A stretch of DNA of 64,000 bases from Semisulcospira habei (GCA_036245525.1 BTPG01000004.1:21628120-21692119), one strand, 5' to 3'. Shown: positions 10,865 through 20,691, counted from the stretch's first letter. Notes: a model not told the origin generated them from the letters alone. A program made the numbers and translations.

Positions 10865-10947
10865 ATCCGTGTCAGTCTTGCTGTGGTGTGTCGGGGCTGA
10901 ATGATTTAAGACATATACATGTGCACAGAAAAAGAAGCCAATGTTAC

Positions 10948-11196
10948 CGGTTTTCGAAGGTCCACGCGACGAACTTGTCTCTTGGGCTGAGTCCCACAGT
11001 CTGCACAAACTCCCATTTCAAGTTCTTCAGATGCAGACGCCACAGTTGATCTGTACATGTGGCGCTTTCTGGCATTGACGTCAAGCCACCGATGACGTAC
11101 AGGTACTGGTCGATGACGGCAGCACAGGCTCCGGAAGTACCCGGAGGGACCGGTGAGCTGTCACGGTCCTCAACGCGCGGACACTTAACGCAAGTC
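10948..11196 (-). CDS. KLHDC1/2-like Kelch protein, exon 4
   Basis: A 249-base exon. The minus strand shows an acceptor CCTGTTTTGCAG ending at 11197 and a donor GTAACA at 10947-10942. The first G completes TG|G (Trp) from exon 3. Key parts in order are PVPPGTSGACAAVIDQYLYV, IGGL, DQLWRLHLKNLKWEFV and LSPRDKFVAWTFENR. They give one whole Kelch blade (GACAAV...LYVIGG...LW/W) and the PRDK...W segment that in KLHDC1/2 immediately precedes FGGYG, supplied here by exon 5. The reading is free of stops over 82 codons. The blade spacing is normal for the family. Confidence 0.9.
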
Positions 11197-11294
11197 CTGC
11201 AAAACAGGCATAATGATCTCTAAAGTGGACATTTTCTAATTTCGTATTTGTCATCTCAAAACCCCGTACAGTAATTTAGGAGGCATATTTACAA

Positions 11295-11346
11295 CGATAG
11301 TTGAAGGAGCCAAGCTATCTGGCACCGCCCTTTACCTATCATGGTC
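11295..11346. repeat. fold-back element, family 2 (short, degenerate)
   Basis: ACGATAGTTGAAGG and the right arm CCTTTACCTATCATGG surround AGCCAAGCTATCTGGCACC. It is a shortened relative of the family-2 hairpins. Confidence 0.7.
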
Positions 11347-11392
11347 GGTCCGTCTCAGGTTGTTTTGTGTCACGACTAAATGGTTTAATCCC

Positions 11393-11552
11393 TTAACTGC
11401 CAGTGGACGCAGATTGCGGCTTTTGGAATCAAAGATCAAAAACATGGACACAAAGTGGTGTCAGCATGAGGCATAGACACCCCCCCCCCCCCTTTCCGAT
11501 CTATGTCTCGTGCATTTGGATCATGTTCACGTCTTCTCGGCTGTAAATGGGT
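11393..11552. repeat. fold-back element, family 1, with C tract in the loop
   Basis: It begins near CCCTTAACTGCCAGTGGACG and ends at AATGGGTTAA, giving TTAA on both sides. The hairpin at 11468-11513 has GAGGCATAGA / TCTATGTCTC arms. The usual GC-rich loop is replaced by a run of about 14 C. Confidence 0.75.
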
Positions 11553-11740
11553 TAATATTACAAACGTTAGTGTATATTCCAAGAGTTATCTGCCCCTGAC
11601 CGTCTGGGTGACAGAGGGGATGGGGGGAGGTCTACTTTGTGTGACTAAGGTTCCATTCGACCTTGTGTCGACACAATAGAATGCGTGTGAACACTTGTAC
11701 TAACCCATAAAGCCATGACATGATCTGACTGGATGTGGAT

Positions 11741-11831
11741 CGAACATGATAGTTCAAGGGTGGTGTCAGAATATCTTGGCGCCTGTAAGCGCCAAGCTAT
11801 TCTGACACCACCCTTGGACTATCATGGGCGA
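11741..11831. repeat. fold-back element, family 2 (long hairpin)
   Basis: Arms GAACATGATAGTTCAAGGGT and CCACCCTTGGACTATCATGG, inner arms CTTGGCGCC and GGCGCCAAG, loop TGTAA. The core stem is about 38 bp with few mismatches. Confidence 0.9.
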
Positions 11832-12035
11832 TCTGTCTCCAGAACTGTGATGTATACATCAAAGGACATTCACAATAATTGACAATTTCATCATCAGGAT
11901 GTAATGAACTAATTCAACTATAGTTATCCTGCGGTGGAGATGCAAAAACTGGTAAATAGGACAACGGGCAGGATTTGTTTTGGTCAGTGCTGTAGGTTGC
12001 GCAGTCACCTAAACAGCTGAAGGTGTATATCTCAC

Positions 12036-12130
12036 CAGCAGTCAAAATCAGCGTTGAACACCCACAATTCATCGGTGGCTTTGTACTCGAGTTTTCTTAT
12101 CGGCCACCCGGCCAGGTACATTCTCTCTCC
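12036..12130 (-). CDS. KLHDC1/2-like Kelch protein, exon 3
   Basis: A 95-base exon. The minus strand shows an acceptor TTTTGTTACAG ending at 12131 and a donor GTGAGA at 12035-12030. In phase 0 it reads GERMYLAGWPIRKLEYKA, then TDELWVFNADFDC and TG|, which exon 4 completes to Trp. The (D/E)ELW(V/I)(F/Y)N...W pattern is the outer strand of the first Kelch blade, as in KLHDC1/2. The segment before DELW is longer than I expect for the vertebrate proteins. This may be a lineage-specific loop, or it may reflect alternative use of exon 2. Confidence 0.85.
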
Positions 12131-12147
12131 CTGTAACAAAATGAATG

Positions 12148-12192
12148 AATGAATGAATGAGTCAATGAATGAATGAATCAATCAATCAATCA
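12148..12192 (+). repeat. (AATG)n / (AATC)n tetranucleotide tract
   Basis: Eleven or so ATGA/ATCA tetramers directly upstream (minus strand) of the exon 3 acceptor. Confidence 0.9.
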
Positions 12193-12458
12193 CAGTCACG
12201 CTATATTATTGATAACCGATATAATGAACAAACACAACTGATCAAATACAACTAAACAGTCAACGAAAGAACGATGCAACCAGCCAACTGATAATGAACC
12301 GACCAACCAGCAACCAGCGATTTCAGCAAGCGTCGTTTGCCATGCACATAAAATATATCTGCGTCGCGGTGCACAAATTATCTGCGCACGCATAACTATT
12401 TGTGTGCACTGGGAACATGAGTGCATAATTATATTATATAGGGAGAAGCAACTCTTAC

Positions 12459-12488
12459 TATTACGGTGAGGTCAACGTACATGGAGTC
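12459..12488 (-). CDS. candidate 30-base microexon, Kelch gene exon 2
   Basis: The minus strand shows a strong acceptor GCTTTCTTTTACAG ending at 12489, ten codons (DSMYVDLTVI), then donor GTAAGA at 12458-12453. It starts and ends in phase 0, so exons 1 and 3 would join in frame with or without it. That makes it a possible alternatively spliced cassette. It lies in the long loop between VWGG and DELW. Nothing in the ten residues identifies it independently, hence moderate confidence. Confidence 0.6.
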
Positions 12489-12606
12489 CTGTAAAAGAAA
12501 GCAAATAAAAACAAGTCAGTGTAGTGTTCAAGATATATAACGAAGAGCACAAAAATAACTGAATTTCTCCAGGTCACTAGCCAAAAGACGCCAAATTGTC
12601 ATGCAC

Positions 12607-12642
12607 CAGCCACTAAGCAAGGCGCACCTTGCTTAGTGGCTG
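12607..12642. repeat. perfect 16-bp hairpin
   Basis: CAGCCACTAAGCAAGG, loop CGCA, then its exact reverse complement. The same right half, followed by GGACTAAGCTCGCT, recurs at about 13832-13870, so it is part of a dispersed element. Confidence 0.85.
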
Positions 12643-12689
12643 CTGCAGGACTAAGCTCGCTTATGCAACTGGCCCTTTCAAGGCTACTG

Positions 12690-12895
12690 AGGCTAAAAGC
12701 TTCAACTTTGTACACGGCGATATGCACGCTACACAGTTACTGTGTGATGGTACTTACAGATATAGACCAATGGCTTTAGTTCAAGGGTGGTGCCAGAATA
12801 GAGGCGCCAATTTATTCTGGCACTACTCTTGAACTATTTTAGTCAATCTTATTTCACACACTGGTGTATTCCGAATGATAGGGTTAATTCAACGC
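12690..12895 (+). repeat. fold-back element, family 2 subfamily b
   Basis: Contains TTTAGTTCAAGGGTGGTGCC, a shortened core, and GGCACTACTCTTGAACTATT. Its flanks match those of 54370-54560 and the inverted copy at 1844-2020. It ends at GATAGGGTTAA. Confidence 0.8.
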
Positions 12896-12985
12896 CATCC
12901 TCAGCCGATTGTGTTTCTGAAGTCATTGTTAATTCCGCCTGCACCGAAGAGCACACGCCGTTCAAAGAATACACTGTGAAGTCAG

Positions 12986-13024
12986 CAAGAGCCATAGATC
13001 CTCATGAGCCCCCTCATTCGCGTT
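12986..13024. repeat. fold-back element, family 1 (left half only)
   Basis: AGCAAGAGCCATAGATCCTC followed by ATGAGCCCCCTCATTCGCG, with no matching right arm. A broken copy directly beside the donor of Kelch exon 1. Confidence 0.7.
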
Positions 13025-13061
13025 GTAAGAGAACAACAATATCAATATAACACACACTCAC

Positions 13062-13182
13062 ATGAAAGCCTCCCCACACCAGCATGTTGTTTCCAACGGT
13101 GGTGGCGACATGGCCGCATCGTTTGAGATTGAAGGAGGCGGGCAGCTGCCTTTCGATTACATTGACGATGAGGACAGACATC
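13062..13182 (-). CDS. KLHDC1/2-like Kelch protein, exon 1 found (N-terminal blade)
   Basis: A 121-base exon. The minus strand shows an acceptor TTTTTTTACAG ending at 13183 and a donor GTGAGT at 13061-13056. It reads ERQLPASFNLKRCGHVATTV and then GNNMLVWGGFH, the first Kelch strand set: (R)xGHxA...(M/L)xVWGG is the start of the KLHDC1/2 propeller. An ATG follows the first exon base, so translation could begin here (MSVLIVNV). Alternatively a short upstream coding exon ending in phase 2 supplies the N-terminus. No such exon was recognised up to 14.6 kb. The acceptor's pyrimidine tract runs straight into a (CT)n microsatellite. Confidence 0.87.
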
Positions 13183-13191
13183 CTGTAAAAA

Positions 13192-13195
<4 letters not shown>

Positions 13196-13257
<62 letters not shown>
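13196..13257 (+). repeat. (AG)n microsatellite at a splice acceptor
   Basis: About 31 AG units. On the gene's strand it is (CT)n and ends about 13 bases before the acceptor of Kelch exon 1. Confidence 0.97.
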
Positions 13258-13260
<3 letters not shown>

Positions 13261-13375
13261 CTATAATTATTACAGATTTATATATATGTACGAGGATAAA
13301 CACGAAAAAATAAAATAAAAAGCAAAAACCAAACAAAATTAACGGAAAAAAGAAACACTGCTGAAAAGGACTACC

Positions 13376-13377
<2 letters not shown>

Positions 13378-13420
<43 letters not shown>

Positions 13421-13426
13421 GCGCGT

Positions 13427-13481
<55 letters not shown>
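13378..13481 (+). repeat. (AC)n microsatellite
   Basis: Roughly 50 CA units, interrupted once by CGCACGCGCG near the middle. Confidence 0.97.
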
Positions 13482-13483
<2 letters not shown>

Positions 13484-14656
13484 TAGCAATCAAACGAACA
13501 AAAATACAATGTGTTACAATATAACGCATCAACATCTCCAAAGTTAGTTAGTTCGGGTTTAACGTCCACAGTACCGAGGTGATCATGGACGGCCCTGACG
13601 GGCGGGTTATGGGGGACAGGGAAATCTATTGCCTATGGAGTACGACCTGAACACTGATCAACTCAGGCGCACTCCAACTGTGCCACTTTGATTTACCAGG
13701 ACCTTTCAACGGATGTTGTAACGCTTTTATTTTCCATGTCCCTGCTGTTTTGAAAGCATGTATGTTTCTCATCCTCCCTTTATCTCTCTGCGTGTTGTTG
13801 GTTTGAGTAGCAGTTTTGTCGCGATGATTCTTGCTTAGTGGCTAGTGCTGGACTAAGCTCGCTCAGGCAGCTGGCTCTAGGTCCTTGCTATGCTATGCTA
13901 TTTTAAATGGATAGGGACTTCCAGCTCTCGCTGATTTCGTCCAGGGGGGCCGGGGATGGGGGGGGGGGGGGGGGGAAGGGGGTCTATATTTTGACTGTTT
14001 GTCGCTGATGTCCGCGCATCGCTTTTTCGTTCAACCTCTCATCCTGGCATTTTTTTTTTTTTTTTTTTTTGGCCCTGCCAGCTGTTGCCCTCTTTGTTTC
14101 AGGGGGGTTGGTTTTGACTAACCCCCCTATAAGTGTTTCTGTTAATCTCTGGAGGGGGTGTTGTACCCTCCATTGCCCAGGGAGTGCAAGGACGAAGGAT
14201 GCTAAACCTCCCTGGGTACCCTATTTATTTTGATGGGTGGTGACCGTACGCAGGCGAGCGGGGAGTCACGTGGTGTCGGAGCACCATCTAGGGTACCTCG
14301 CCCCCCTGGGTTGTCTAACCCCCCTATCCCGCAGAGTGGACCGTCCCTCTAGGTCATTTCAAGCAAGACCGTTTTTAATGTCTGGACAGAGATAGGAACT
14401 ATGAGTGGAAATGGACAATTTCTATTGACCTCTTAATTTTACGATATTTGCCCACAAAACACACACTTAGTCACACCATGCATTTTTCCCATATTTTCTT
14501 TATTTTTATTTGAAAAATAGAGAATAAGAAATTCGACAATTTCTATACACCCCAACTTTCCACTATTTTTGCCCGCAAAAGTTTCACACCTTCACGCCGT
14601 CCATTTTTCTTTGTTTCCCCTTATTTTTTTCAGTAAAATAAAGATTTCCAAAATCA
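13482..14656. other. unassigned stretch before the Polinton
   Basis: Holds a partial copy of the 12607 hairpin element (about 13832), a G tract (13958-13978), a T tract (14050-14070) and a GC-richer part with repeated CCCCCCTAT/CCTGGG motifs. At 14400-14656 it turns AT-rich, which may be the Polinton's own end. No terminal inverted repeat could be shown because the opposite end is missing. Confidence 0.6.
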
Positions 14657-14689
14657 ATGACATTTAAAATTAATATTTTTTATTATAAA

Positions 14690-15154
14690 ATGAATCAAGA
14701 CGAATTACTTCTTCTAAACGATATCAACGCTGTGGAAAACAAAGATTTAGACTCGAAAAAACAGCGGCTTTTGTCTGTAGTTGTTTCGGGGAAATCAAAG
14801 GCGTATCTCGGAAAACAATACATGACAGAAGATATTGAATCTCTAACCTCTGACGAACTAATCAAACTTCATGCGAAATATGAAAACCACATCGCTTCAC
14901 TAATGACTCGTGATTTAAGTCGATCACTTGTATGTCTATACACAAAAGCAGTGAGTCACTTTTTACCTGTAGACACTGACAGTCTTTCACACGACCTTGA
15001 AAACAATCCTATTGTTTCAAGTTCAATTGGCAAATTAGCATGCATCATGTTTTACAAGTTTGGGAATTACCTTGCACCTGTCATAACATTGCTTGTCACT
15101 GGGAGCCATATTGATTTCTCGAAATTAAATTTTACTACAGAAGAAAATGGATGA
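14690..15154 (+). CDS. Polinton unknown protein A
   Basis: 154 codons from the ATG at 14690 (MNQDELLLLNDINAVENKD). An upstream in-frame ATG at 14657 would add 11 AT-rich codons and is less likely. The protein is charged at the N-terminus, with a hydrophobic stretch near residue 130 (YLAPVITLLVTG). It sits at the left end of the plus-strand block, and its last codons overlap the ATG of the next gene (AATGGATGA at 15147). No domain recognised. Intact as read. Confidence 0.7.
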   Translation: MNQDELLLLNDINAVENKDLDSKKQRLLSVVVSGKSKAYLGKQYMTEDIESLTSDELIKLHAKYENHIASLMTRDLSRSLVCLYTKAVSHFLPVDTDSLSHDLENNPIVSSSIGKLACIMFYKFGNYLAPVITLLVTGSHIDFSKLNFTTEENG

Positions 15155-15625
15155 AACCCAGATGACTCCACAACCGAACCCCAGTCCGGTCTGACGCAGG
15201 TTCAAACTGTGACTAAGGCTAAAAGTCCAGGCAGGGTTGAGGCTGGAAAAAGAGTGGCTGAATGGAACAGGTAAAAAAAATTACAACTTAAGGCACAAAC
15301 AGAAAAGACTCATGTAACTGACCCACCGTCAGCACCGTCAACACCGTCAGGACCAGTGTCAGTACCCACACAGTCACTACCATCACACCCACAACAAAGT
15401 GAGAGACAAACAACTAAGTCTAACCCTGACCCTGAACCTCAAACAGCAAAATATATAGTTGCTGGATTTGTTGTCAGATTTGGTTACGTAGGTTATCAAT
15501 TATACAAAAAATACAAACCACAGACTCATACAGTGACCAAAAAATCAGACACTCCAAAAACAAAACCAGAAGTCGCCACATTACCAGTAACACCCAAAGC
15601 CGTTGACCCATTTTATATGGAGTAA
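15148..15625 (+). pseudogene. Polinton small membrane protein B (broken)
   Basis: Starts at ATG 15148 (MDETQMTPQPNPSPV) and meets a TGA after 15 codons. The neighbouring frame continues with PGRVEAGKRVAEWNR, a basic motif I associate with small Polinton proteins, then a stop. A third frame (15356-15625) is Ser/Pro/Thr-rich and carries a membrane-like segment (YIVAGFVVRFGYVGYQLY) near its C-terminus. The pieces fit one protein with an N-terminal basic motif and a C-terminal membrane anchor, broken twice. Confidence 0.62.
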
Positions 15626-15662
15626 ATAAAAATATTATTTTAAATTTTTATTGCCTTAGAAA

Positions 15663-15893
15663 ATGAGCGACACAAAGAACTTAATGAACCTTGTATATCA
15701 CTCTGCCGTGATAAGTGGACTAGCAGTAGCTTATTCTATGCTAGGAAAAAATCTACTCAAAATGAAATCAGCAGACTTGAGTAGATTAGACTTCGAAGAC
15801 AGCGCAAAGCTAATTGTAGTTGTTACAGCGTCAATTGCTATGAAAGACTTTCTCATCAACCAAGGAATTATTCCCGAAAATGTTTCTATGTAA
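15663..15893 (+). CDS. Polinton small hydrophobic protein C
   Basis: 76 codons from ATG 15663, with two hydrophobic segments: residues about 12-27 (AVISGLAVAYSML) and 50-66 (LIVVVTASIAMKDFLI). Probably a two-pass membrane protein. It lies in a tight plus-strand run, 37 bases after gene B and 11 before gene D. Function unknown. It is intact, unlike most neighbours. Confidence 0.7.
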   Translation: MSDTKNLMNLVYHSAVISGLAVAYSMLGKNLLKMKSADLSRLDFEDSAKLIVVVTASIAMKDFLINQGIIPENVSM

Positions 15894-15904
15894 ATAAAAT
15901 AAGT

Positions 15905-16342
15905 ATGGCGACTTTAGCAGTAATAATTGGAGGTGCCATGGTTAATGCATTGGCTTTCAGTGGATCAAATTATCTCTTTTCAAAAGTGGGTAGAGTAGAA
16001 TCAGCTGAAGAAATGAAAAGACACAATGAGGCATCTGAAAAACTTGCTCAAGCCCAGCAGGAATATGAAAAGAATAGAATTGAGAAACTTGATTTCATCA
16101 ATGAAAAACTCAGACTTGAAGGTCACGCACAACATACGTTTTCAAATACAGACGACGCAATTCGTGAGTATTTTTTAGTCACGGTTAATGACATGTCTGC
16201 CCCAAAACCTAAACTAAGTGACTATTACAAACCGAGTACAGAACAAAGAAACGGAGAGATAATCTTTGTTCTAGTGGGAATGACATTTGTATTTTTTACT
16301 GGTCTTTATATTGCTAGAAAAAATGAAAGACGCCGGGGTTGA
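15905..16342 (+). CDS. Polinton coiled-coil membrane protein D
   Basis: 145 codons. The layout is an N-terminal hydrophobic segment (TLAVIIGGAMVNALAFSG), then a charged helical stretch with heptad character (EEMKRHNEASEKLAQAQQEY onwards, to about residue 70). A C-terminal membrane segment (IIFVLVGMTFVFFTGLYIA) follows, with a basic tail. The 3' end overlaps the integrase ATG at 16323. Likely a virion or membrane-associated protein in this element class; role unknown. The frame is intact. Confidence 0.72.
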   Translation: MATLAVIIGGAMVNALAFSGSNYLFSKVGRVESAEEMKRHNEASEKLAQAQQEYEKNRIEKLDFINEKLRLEGHAQHTFSNTDDAIREYFLVTVNDMSAPKPKLSDYYKPSTEQRNGEIIFVLVGMTFVFFTGLYIARKNERRRG

Positions 16343-17297
16343 AAATAAACAATCGAAAATATATTACTCTCCATCAGGGTATTGGAAAGGAGCAACCGCT
16401 ATTCAGAAATTACATGCCGCTGTGGGCGGAGATGTAACACTCAATCAAGTCAAGCAATGGTTACAGAGACAGGCAATTTGGCAGATATATCTTCCTGCTC
16501 CAAGAAAAATAACAAGACCCCATTTTGAAAACACAACACCAAATGACACGCATCAAATGGACCTTTTGTTCCTACCACATGACACAATAAGAAAGAAACA
16601 ATACAAAATACGCACTGACTGTCGTAGACATAGCTTCAAGGTACAAAGACGCTAAACCCATATCTGACAAAACAGCCAGTACAGTTGCTACAGCATTAAC
16701 AAAAATATATAGTCGAGGTCCTTTAAAATTCCCTAGACTTGTACAAGTTGATGACGGATCAGAATTCAAAGGTGCTGTTAATCAGTTATTTGCGAAGCAT
16801 GGCGTACTGGTCAGACGAGGCATTCCAGGTGTGCACAGATCACAGGCAATTGTAGAGAACTTTAACAAACAGTTATCAGAGAGACTTTTCAGTTACCAGT
16901 ATTCTAAGGAACTCATGAATGACACCCGGAACACTGAGTGGGTAAAGAGATTACCACATGTGATAAAAGCAATGAACAATGAAGGCCATGTAAAACCTGC
17001 TGATGCTATTAAATTAAAAACAATTACAGAGCCAAAAACAGGACCAACCCCAGCACCCGACACAAGTTTATTACTAAACAAGTGAGATATCTATATCAAC
17101 CAGGGGAGGCTGAAAATGATGTAAAGCGCAGAGCAACAGACTCTATCAGGTCTACGTCTGTACACAATATAAAAAAAATAGTCCCCGGTCTTGATGCATC
17201 AATATATTACCTATACGAACCTGCACCACAGAGGGCATTTGTCAGAGAAGAATTACAGATTATTCCCACAGACACCGTTACTCATTTCAGTAACTAA
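16323..17297 (+). pseudogene. Polinton integrase (DDE, rve-type), two frameshifts
   Basis: ATG 16323 opens MKDAGVENK. The N-terminal helical part (SGYWKGATAIQKLHAAVGG) is followed by the first catalytic Asp (HQMDLLFLP). After a frameshift near 16.61 kb come QVDDGSEFKG (second Asp) and SQAIVENFNKQLSERLF (Glu), the D-D-E set of retroviral-type integrases. After a second shift near 17.08 kb the C-terminal part continues to FVREELQI and a stop at 17295-17297. The protein resembles the family named after C. elegans F54H12.3. It inserts the element's DNA. The shifts make it inactive as read. Its end overlaps the convergent PolB gene by about 45 bases. Confidence 0.87.
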
Positions 17298-20200
17298 CTC
17301 ATCGATTAATTCATCAACCAGTTCATCAGCTATTTCTTCAGATAACTTGAGCCTGTAATGTCCAGGTGCATAAGCTTTTTCCTTAGTGTGAAACACTCGT
17401 TTCGTGTCCCCAACTGCAAGTGACTTCTTATGTGTTTGGATCATTTCAAGATTATGTTTGTTTGATCTCAGTGACTTGTTTGGATAATCAGGCATTAATG
17501 CCCCATCTAATACTTGCTTGCAATGTTCATAACGGATGTCTTTATTTTTTTATTGCTGTTTTTTTATATACCTTTAGCTTTCGACTGACTTCCCTTTTGG
17601 TGCAGTATGGAATACATTTTTGATCTCAGTCCAATGTACTCAACTATCGGCACACCATTTAGTTCATCTTTAAACTTACCAGGCACTTTCTTGTTTTGTG
17701 TGCTAAACAATGGATGATCTTTAGGGTAGTCAGACGTGTCATACATGTGTAACTCTGTTTTCATGTCTTCATAAGCTTCATAAAAGTCTTCAGTAGGCAC
17801 ATCAATGATCATAGAGTCAGTGTCAGTGTATAACAGACGGCACTCAGGATATTTTGGTTTGAAGTAATTATAATAAAATTCAAGCATCAGCAATTTTGAT
17901 AACTCAAGAATTGCCATACCAATGAATACTGGCTTGTCCAGTTTAACAATCTTTTTTTTGAGTGACACAGCATATAATGATGAATGAAACTCTTTGTACC
18001 CTGTGTATTGAGGCTTACCTGTAAGTTTAATTGCACCCGATTCAGTTGTGACAAGTCTCACATCTTTGCGGTGATGAGGATTTTCCATAGTCTTCCCAAA
18101 ACAGGCATTGTTCATAAGCTTAAAGAAGTCCTTGTCAAATGCAGTGTTGCCGTCCCTTGCACACAATGTTGTGTTCTTCATTATGTAATCTTTCATAAAA
18201 GCACCCTGATCAAATTGAATTCCTCTGTGAACTTTCTTTAGTACTAACCCGTGTCTGATGTAAAACTGTAACAAGCGATGTGACAAACGTAATTGAATTT
18301 GTCATTCAGATTTGGTACAAGTTTAGTGTCTTCTTTTTTCTCCGTCAAAGACATTTTCTCAACAGCCAACGGATAATCATTGTGGTAATCATGTAGATGG
18401 TGTGGGTACTCTAGGTCTACTTGAAAGATCCAACCCTTCGCATCGTTTCGGTCAAGATTCATAATATTGTTTGCTAACCCTGTTATGTCATACTGTGACA
18501 AATCATGCAGACAAAAGTTTTTCAAGGGCAATAACTCACACATTGCGAACCCATACAAATTGTTAGCGTCCAAGTACGTAATGAATGACCTTGACCTTGA
18601 GGGGTCAAAGTTCGGGTCATCCAGGTATTTATTGTTGGCTCTGGCATAATTATTTGCTGCAATACTAATCCCACCCCTCAATCCACGTTCCACCATTTCA
18701 CACATAGTACGATCAGATAACAGGTCTATAAATATCTTACTGGATTTCAAAAATGCATCCCATGTCATGCCAGGACTAGTTATGTAGCAAGCCGGGTCAA
18801 GACTGTAGTGTAACAAACCCTTTTCACGGTAACTTTCAAATACGTCAGCTAGCAAGCAAACGTCAGCTTTCAAGTACTGGTCATGATAGTCACCAATCGT
18901 CTGACACCCTAGTTTATCCCATGCATCAAGAGCATGCTGGTATTCAGAGTCAGAAATACCTTTACCATTTAGTGTAGAATAAAATTTATCTTTTGGTGGC
19001 AGTCTCCTTTCCTCAAACACAACCCAGTGATCAATGTACTCATACGGATAGACACCTTTCTTAATCAAGTCTGGTTCAAAATATTTACTTGTTATTGGAT
19101 ACTCAGTCAGTCCTTCTGCCAAACTAGCAAGACCTAAAGACAAATGTTGCATGGAGTCATAAAATGCTAATTTGTCCAACCTAAAAGTTAAGTACTTTTC
19201 AGTTGTCTGCGCTATACAACTTATGTTTTTGTACGACTCATCTACAGCCTGCATGATAATGTGTGAATCATATCCTTTGAGATTGTGGAAAAAGATTGGT
19301 AACTTATATGTCTTTGGATCTGTTTTTAATAACAAGTTACAATTGTTATGTGCAGCACCTCTGTAACGCCCAGTTATGTGATCATGGTCATGAACTTTAT
19401 CACCCTGGAGGGGTTGTTCACAAATCCAACACGTCACAGCTGTATCAAATTTCAGTTTGTCTTCTTCTGTCATCACCAAAGGCATCTGACATGTTGTGAG
19501 ATACTGTACTACCTGACTATACAGATGTCTCATTTCTGTTAAAAACAGACATGCTGCATTTTCTCCCCTGTAGGTAACAGGCTCTGAATGCTGTCCGTCT
19601 GACATAACAATAATGTATCCAAAAGAACACACCACTTGGTCACTCAACTTTATAGTCTTTGGTAATGATTCTGGAACAGGACCCTCATATGGTACTACCA
19701 GTGATTCAAAATCAGCATACACTACAAACGACAGCTTTTGTTGATTCCCATAGTTCTTAAAATACACTTGACTACCAGGATCTGGATACTTCAGTACAGT
19801 TTGTATGTCATCAGCTGATCTACAGTGCAGGACGTGTTTATGTGCCACTGCAATAGAAGAAAATCTTTGTAAACATTTCTTACACACTTCCTGTTTGCCA
19901 TTGTGTTTTGTTGTATGCCCATGAATTAGTCGTGACATATTTCTGATAATTGTGTAGTGAAAGTTATCATTATCACCGGCAGGGCCAATTAATAACATGT
20001 CAACATGCTTATCTTCTGACTGTCCGTAGGTTGGAGCAAGTGGTGATACTCTAATGGGTTGTAACTTGTCAACAGACTCATTATCCCACACAAACACATT
20101 TACAGATATACCAGGATTTAGTTTTTCAAACAAGTCTATGTCCTCTATTTTAACAGGGAACTCAATGCCACTGAAGTTGAGTTCATTTACAAATTTGGTG

Positions 20201-20691
20201 TAGTTAGATACACGTTCAGGTTTTGATTTTACAAAGTGTAATTTAGCAAGCACACACCACATGAAACAATGGTGGTCATTGTTCTGCATATTAACAACAG
20301 CCTTTTTGTTTGCAACCTCTGTTGGCAGTGGTAACCATGATTTACCTAGTATAGGATGATACCTTGACTGTTTCAATTGTAGTTCATGTACATGTCCTTC
20401 GTGCCAACCAGACCCCTTCATTTTTGCACTGTCAATTCCTTGGAGGAAGTCAGGTAATAGTCTGTCTCTAAACACGTTCTCTAATTCCCTTCTTGTGTTA
20501 ACTGTGTGTTGTCTTGTCGAGATATAAGATACAACCACTTCACTGTCTACTCTAGTAAATTCTATTTTAGCAACAATCTGAATCTTCACACTGCCTGTAA
20601 CAAGATTATCTTGTATGACAGAAAAAGAGTTTTCTATTGATTCATAGACATTATTAGTATTGGATATAGGCAAATCTGTTGTGTGAAACAC
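17253..20691 (-). pseudogene. Polinton protein-primed DNA polymerase B, two frameshifts
   Basis: Minus-strand frame 20691-18244 gives 815 codons. It holds the 3'-5' exonuclease motifs VVYADFESL (Exo I), FFHNLKGYDSHI (Exo II) and YLKADVCLLADVF (Exo III), and the first palm motif TYLDANNLYGFAM. The frame then shifts in the 18244-18286 overlap. Frame 18286-17564 holds motif B (FFKLMNNACFGKTMEN) and the catalytic LLYTDTDSM. A second shift near 17.55 kb leads to the C-terminal piece ending at 17253 with KEKAYAPGHYRL. The DANNLYG and YTDTDS forms are typical of Polinton/adenovirus-type protein-primed PolB. It replicates the element's linear DNA. Length and order are normal apart from the breaks. 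Confidence 0.93.

Larger units (their letters stand above)
2455..10947 (-). other. 8.5-kb intron carrying an I-group LINE
   Basis: This intron lies between Kelch exons 4 and 5. It holds a short perfect hairpin (2553-2592), AT-rich sequence with T/G-rich runs (2600-3500), a decayed LINE in the sense orientation (about 3.5-9.3 kb), a family-3 fold-back (9833-9945) and a family-2 hairpin (10794-10864). At 2593-3500 nothing coding is visible. At 9330-9830 there is only a 118-codon minus-strand ORF with no domain, possibly LINE 5' leader. At 9950-10790 nothing is recognisable. Confidence 0.8.
11197..12035 (-). other. intron between Kelch exons 3 and 4
   Basis: 839 bases with three fold-back elements (11295-11346, about 11393-11552 and 11741-11831) and no coding signal. 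A third of this intron is self-complementary sequence. Confidence 0.75.

Noticed and set aside
13157..13569. Long Val/Cys-Val and Ser/Leu ORFs
   Set aside because: Translations of the (AC)n and (AG)n microsatellites; no unique sequence.
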